A stretch of 64,000 nucleotides of DNA from a bacterium (GTDB lineage: Bacteria > Krumholzibacteriota > Krumholzibacteriia > JACNKJ01). A program made the position numbers and the translations under genes. Positions 61,612 to 64,000 of this stretch are shown here, one piece after another. The stretch is taken from positions 499,340 through 563,339 of the forward strand of contig JAAEPZ010000538.1 in NCBI GenBank assembly GCA_024231955.1, in the 5' to 3' direction. Position 1 is the stretch's first letter; each line of letters opens with the position of its first letter. The notes beneath the pieces are model-generated. The model did not search any database and was not told where the DNA came from. It saw only the letters and a program-made list of their open reading frames with translations.

Positions 61612-61639
61612 ATGGCTGATTAACCGGGAGAGATTCACT

Positions 61640-62455
61640 ATGACAAACCTCTTTATGGATATCGACTATTCACTGGTTCGCAAGATTCTGGTTCATTTCC
61701 TACGCAACGAAATCGGCCGAACGGGTCTGAAACACGGCATAATCGGCCTGTCCGGCGGACTCGATTCCGCTCTGGTAGCCTGGCTGGCGGTGGAGGCTCT
61801 TGGAGCGGAGAACATCTCCTGTGTCGCCATGCCCTACAAGAGCAGTTCCCCCGAAAGCCTGGCTCATGCCAAACTCGTCGCGGGTGAACTTGGCGTGGGG
61901 TTAACCGAGGTGGAGATTACCCCTATGGTTGACGCCTACTTCGACAACAGACCGACTGCCGACAGTCTGCGACGCGGCAACAAGATGGCGCGAGAGCGCA
62001 TGAGCGTCCTTTATGATCTCTCCGCCGAGCGGAGCGCCCTGGTGCTTGGCACAAGCAATCGCAGTGAAATTCTGCTCGGCTACGGCACCGCGTTCGGCGA
62101 CCTGGCCTGTGCGGTGAATCCGATTGGCGAGTTATTCAAAACCCAGGTGCGTATCCTGTCTCGTCTGCTTGGAGTGCCTGCTGTGGTGATCGACAAGGCT
62201 CCCAGTGCGGATCTCTGGGCCGGGCAAAGCGATGAACAGGAGCTCGGGTTTACCTACGAAACCGTGGACCCTCTTCTGTACCTGATGTTCAACCGTCAAC
62301 TCGGCCGGCAGGGATGTATCGATGCCGGTTTCGAGGCCGCTTTTGTGGATCGGGTTGCCGAGTTGAATCGCTGCTCCGAGTTCAAGAGGCGTCTGCCGCT
62401 CATAGCCGGGCTCTCAATGGATTTTGCCGCGAGTTGCTCCGGAGCATCTGAATGA
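61640..62455 (+). CDS. nadE: Ammonia-dependent NAD+ synthetase
   Basis: 271 residues from ATG 61640 with GGGAG 9 nt before; the longer frame at 61565 runs through the promoter. ATP pyrophosphatase signature [19 protein letters not shown], then [34 protein letters not shown] and [17 protein letters not shown]. No glutaminase domain, so free ammonia is used. It amidates nicotinate adenine dinucleotide to NAD+. It overlaps rsmI by 4 nt. Confidence 0.94.
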   Translation: MTNLFMDIDYSLVRKILVHFLRNEIGRTGLKHGIIGLSGGLDSALVAWLAVEALGAENISCVAMPYKSSSPESLAHAKLVAGELGVGLTEVEITPMVDAYFDNRPTADSLRRGNKMARERMSVLYDLSAERSALVLGTSNRSEILLGYGTAFGDLACAVNPIGELFKTQVRILSRLLGVPAVVIDKAPSADLWAGQSDEQELGFTYETVDPLLYLMFNRQLGRQGCIDAGFEAAFVDRVAELNRCSEFKRRLPLIAGLSMDFAASCSGASE

Positions 62456-63156
62456 GTGAAGGGCGTCTATATCTCGTACCAACCCCGGTTGGCAATCTTG
62501 AGGATATCACACTCCGCGCGAAGCGGGTGCTTGAGGAGGCGGATATCGTCCTCGCCGAGGATACCCGCCATAGCGGTCGCTTGCTGTCCCATCTGGGCAT
62601 CAAGAAGCCGTTCATGTCATTCCATGAACACAACGAGGAGAGGCAGGTCTCAAGGCTCCTGTCCGAGCTCGAAGCGGGACAACAGATGGCGTTGATCAGC
62701 GATGCTGGTACTCCGGGGATTTGCGACCCCGGATTCCGTGCCGTCAGGGCTGCGCTGGAGGCGGGGTTTGCCGTTGAGGTGCTGCCGGGGCCGACCGCCT
62801 TCGTCCCCGCGTTGGTTGGCAGCGGGCTACCCTGTGACAGCTTTGTCTTTGCGGGTTATCTGCCGCGTAAAAGCGGAGCGCGACGACGGGAATTGAGCGA
62901 CGCTTTGACACAGTCCCGGAGTGTCGTCTTTTACGAATCTCCATATCGAGTGGCAAAGAGCCTGGCCTGTCTGGCCGAACTTGAGCCGGAGCGTCCTGTG
63001 GTTGTGGCCCGCGAGATCAGCAAGAGGTTTGAGGAGTTCTGGCGCGGAACGGCCATGGAATTGGCCACAGCATTGAATGAGAAAAAATTGAAAGGCGAGT
63101 ATGTGCTGGTTATCGGCCCCTGTGGGGCGACGCTTCCGGCAAAGCACCTCCCTTGA
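62452..63156 (+). CDS. rsmI: 16S rRNA 2'-O-ribose C1402 methyltransferase
   Basis: 234 residues, ATG overlapping the nadE stop. SAM-dependent TP-methylase fold: [46 protein letters not shown] and [18 protein letters not shown]. It methylates C1402 in the decoding centre. The short protein lacks the extra C-terminal helices of some RsmI versions. Confidence 0.94.
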   Translation: MSEGRLYLVPTPVGNLEDITLRAKRVLEEADIVLAEDTRHSGRLLSHLGIKKPFMSFHEHNEERQVSRLLSELEAGQQMALISDAGTPGICDPGFRAVRAALEAGFAVEVLPGPTAFVPALVGSGLPCDSFVFAGYLPRKSGARRRELSDALTQSRSVVFYESPYRVAKSLACLAELEPERPVVVAREISKRFEEFWRGTAMELATALNEKKLKGEYVLVIGPCGATLPAKHLP

Positions 63157-63181
63157 CACTGCCAGTCCGCTGTGTTAGGTT
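63153..63181 (+). promoter_or_regulatory. Probable promoter of the CDP-alcohol phosphatidyltransferase gene
   Basis: TTGACA (63153-63158), 17-nt spacer, TAGGTT (63176-63181), 36 nt before ATG 63218; the -35 overlaps the rsmI stop. Confidence 0.5.
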
Positions 63182-63217
63182 GGGCTGTCGTTGTAACTCG
63201 ATACAGTGTGAGGGCTT

Positions 63218-63898
63218 ATGCCACTTGACAAGAGTGCGGTTCAGGCTTGGGCCAGGAAAGTTCTTAACCCCCTTGCGGGCCTGATTCTTCGTATGGGATT
63301 CAGCCCCGACGCCTTGACCCTCGCCGGCCTCATACTGTCGTTGGTTTCAGGTGGCTGTATTGCCAGAGGCTATTTCACCACGGCTGCAATCCTGCTTCTG
63401 CTCAGCGGCTTGTGTGATATGCTTGACGGCGCCATGGCCAGGCGCGGCAATCGTACGAGTCTTCGGGGGGCTTTCCTGGACTCCACTTTCGATCGCCTGG
63501 CTGAAGTAGCTCTCTACCTTGGATTGTTCTATTTCTATCGCGATCACAACATCATTATCCAGGTTCTCATCCTCCTCACACTCACAGGTTCGCTGCTGAC
63601 CAGTTACACGCGCGCCCGCGCTGAGGGTTTGAACGTCGAGTGCAAGGTCGGTATCCTGGAGCGTCCGGAGCGCCTGGTGCTCCTGATCCTGGGCCTCTTC
63701 GCCGCCCCCTGGCGTTTCCGCGGAATCGGTTTTCTCGAGTTGGTCATCGCCTTCCAGGCGGTGTTCACTTACATCACTACCTTCCAGCGAATTCTTCATG
63801 TGATGGGCAAGACCGGGCCACGGTTCGAAAATGCTGATGAGCCGGCGGAGCAGGTGATGGTCGAGAGTTCCGCAGACGCTCCCGAGAAGCAGGATTAG
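63218..63898 (+). CDS. CDP-alcohol phosphatidyltransferase
   Basis: 226 residues, integral membrane. Signature D-G-x2-A-R-x8-G-x3-D-x3-D is present as DGAMARRGNRTSLRG-AFLD-STFD. About six hydrophobic segments (LTLAGLILSLVSGG, AAILLLLSG, VLILLTLTGSLLT, LVLLILGLFAA and others). It joins a CDP-activated lipid to an alcohol (glycerol-3-phosphate, inositol or similar). The acidic C-terminus is short. Exact acceptor unknown; PgsA or inositol-phosphate types are possible. Confidence 0.88.
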   Translation: MPLDKSAVQAWARKVLNPLAGLILRMGFSPDALTLAGLILSLVSGGCIARGYFTTAAILLLLSGLCDMLDGAMARRGNRTSLRGAFLDSTFDRLAEVALYLGLFYFYRDHNIIIQVLILLTLTGSLLTSYTRARAEGLNVECKVGILERPERLVLLILGLFAAPWRFRGIGFLELVIAFQAVFTYITTFQRILHVMGKTGPRFENADEPAEQVMVESSADAPEKQD

Positions 63899-63978
63899 TC
63901 CCAGTCATTTCTGCGGCGCGGGGGGCGATCATCCCCTTGCGGCGTCCAGTCCCCCAAAGGTTTTCGAGGAGTTCGGGC

Positions 63979-64000
63979 ATGGCTCGAAAATTGCCAAATC
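63979..64000 (+). CDS. Start of a further gene (cut by window edge)
   Basis: ATG at 63979 with GAGGAG 7 nt before it begins MARKLPN and runs off the window. Too short for a function. Genes after CDP-alcohol phosphatidyltransferases in related bacteria are often inositol-phosphate synthases, but nothing here can confirm that. Confidence 0.45.

Noticed and set aside
1..64000. tRNA, rRNA, prophage, transposase or restriction-modification genes
   Set aside because: No tRNA-like GTTCRA loops in a cloverleaf context, rRNA segments, transposase motifs, or modification-methylase motifs were seen on either strand.

Overview
The window is ordinary, densely packed bacterial chromosome of moderately high GC from a Gram-negative-type (diderm) organism. 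Outer-membrane OmpA and beta-barrel proteins, lipoproteins, an RlpA homologue and many secreted multi-domain proteins support this. The use of FlgD-like C-terminal modules (ending in GVY-type strands and KIVLLR/KVLLVK-like tails), a PorV/PorQ-like porin, thrombospondin type-3 repeats, lamin-tail domains and CotH kinases is typical of uncultured FCB-superphylum lineages and their neighbours (Krumholzibacteriota/Eisenbacteria/Gemmatimonadota-like groups). The exact phylum cannot be fixed from sequence reading alone. No rRNA, tRNA, CRISPR array, insertion sequence or prophage was recognised. Non-ATG starts (GTG, TTG) backed by good Shine-Dalgarno sites are common.

Layout: 1-3.1 kb, a secreted TSP3-repeat protein with a FlgD-like tail, followed by a PorV-like/OmpA fusion. 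3.2-8.4 kb (minus), a VCBS/FG-GAP-like protein and a response regulator plus hybrid histidine kinase pair. 8.8-11.3 kb, DUF4912 and GH57 branching enzyme. 11.3-19.4 kb, a housekeeping run: yicC, gmk, rpoZ, coaBC, family-4 UDG, dnaB and a LonB-like protease. 19.6-24.1 kb, an unusual fusion of two periplasmic-binding domains, an OmpA/TSP3 protein and a glycosyltransferase. 24.2-31.1 kb, addB-addA recombination nuclease. 31.3-36.9 kb, four minor-pilin-type genes including a 1055-residue PilW-like protein with fibronectin-like repeats. 37.1-39.2 kb, D,D-carboxypeptidase, a thioredoxin-like lipoprotein and RlpA.

39.4-46.3 kb (minus), two tandem, very large secreted CotH-kinase proteins. 46.7-51.1 kb (minus), a buk-ptb-iorA-iorB operon that would convert 2-oxoacids from amino-acid breakdown into organic acids, reduced ferredoxin and ATP, which points to a fermentative or anaerobic capability. 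51.4-54.6 kb, a sensor kinase, then moaC-moeA for molybdenum cofactor. 54.8-58.4 kb, zinc-ribbon protein/PTS-IIA pair, rsgA, a membrane Ser/Thr kinase and a cold-shock protein. 58.5-61.3 kb, a class IV aminotransferase, a small Fn3 lipoprotein, an HU-type protein and a small outer-membrane barrel. 61.6-64 kb, nadE, rsmI, a CDP-alcohol phosphatidyltransferase and the first codons of another gene.

No wholly new multi-gene defence or mobile system was seen. The most unusual items are the PilW-Fn3-jelly-roll fusion, the CotH twins with shuffled domain order, the double binding-protein fusion, the cargo/PorV-OmpA pair, and a strong orphan terminator upstream of the HU gene that implies an unannotated short transcript or attenuator.
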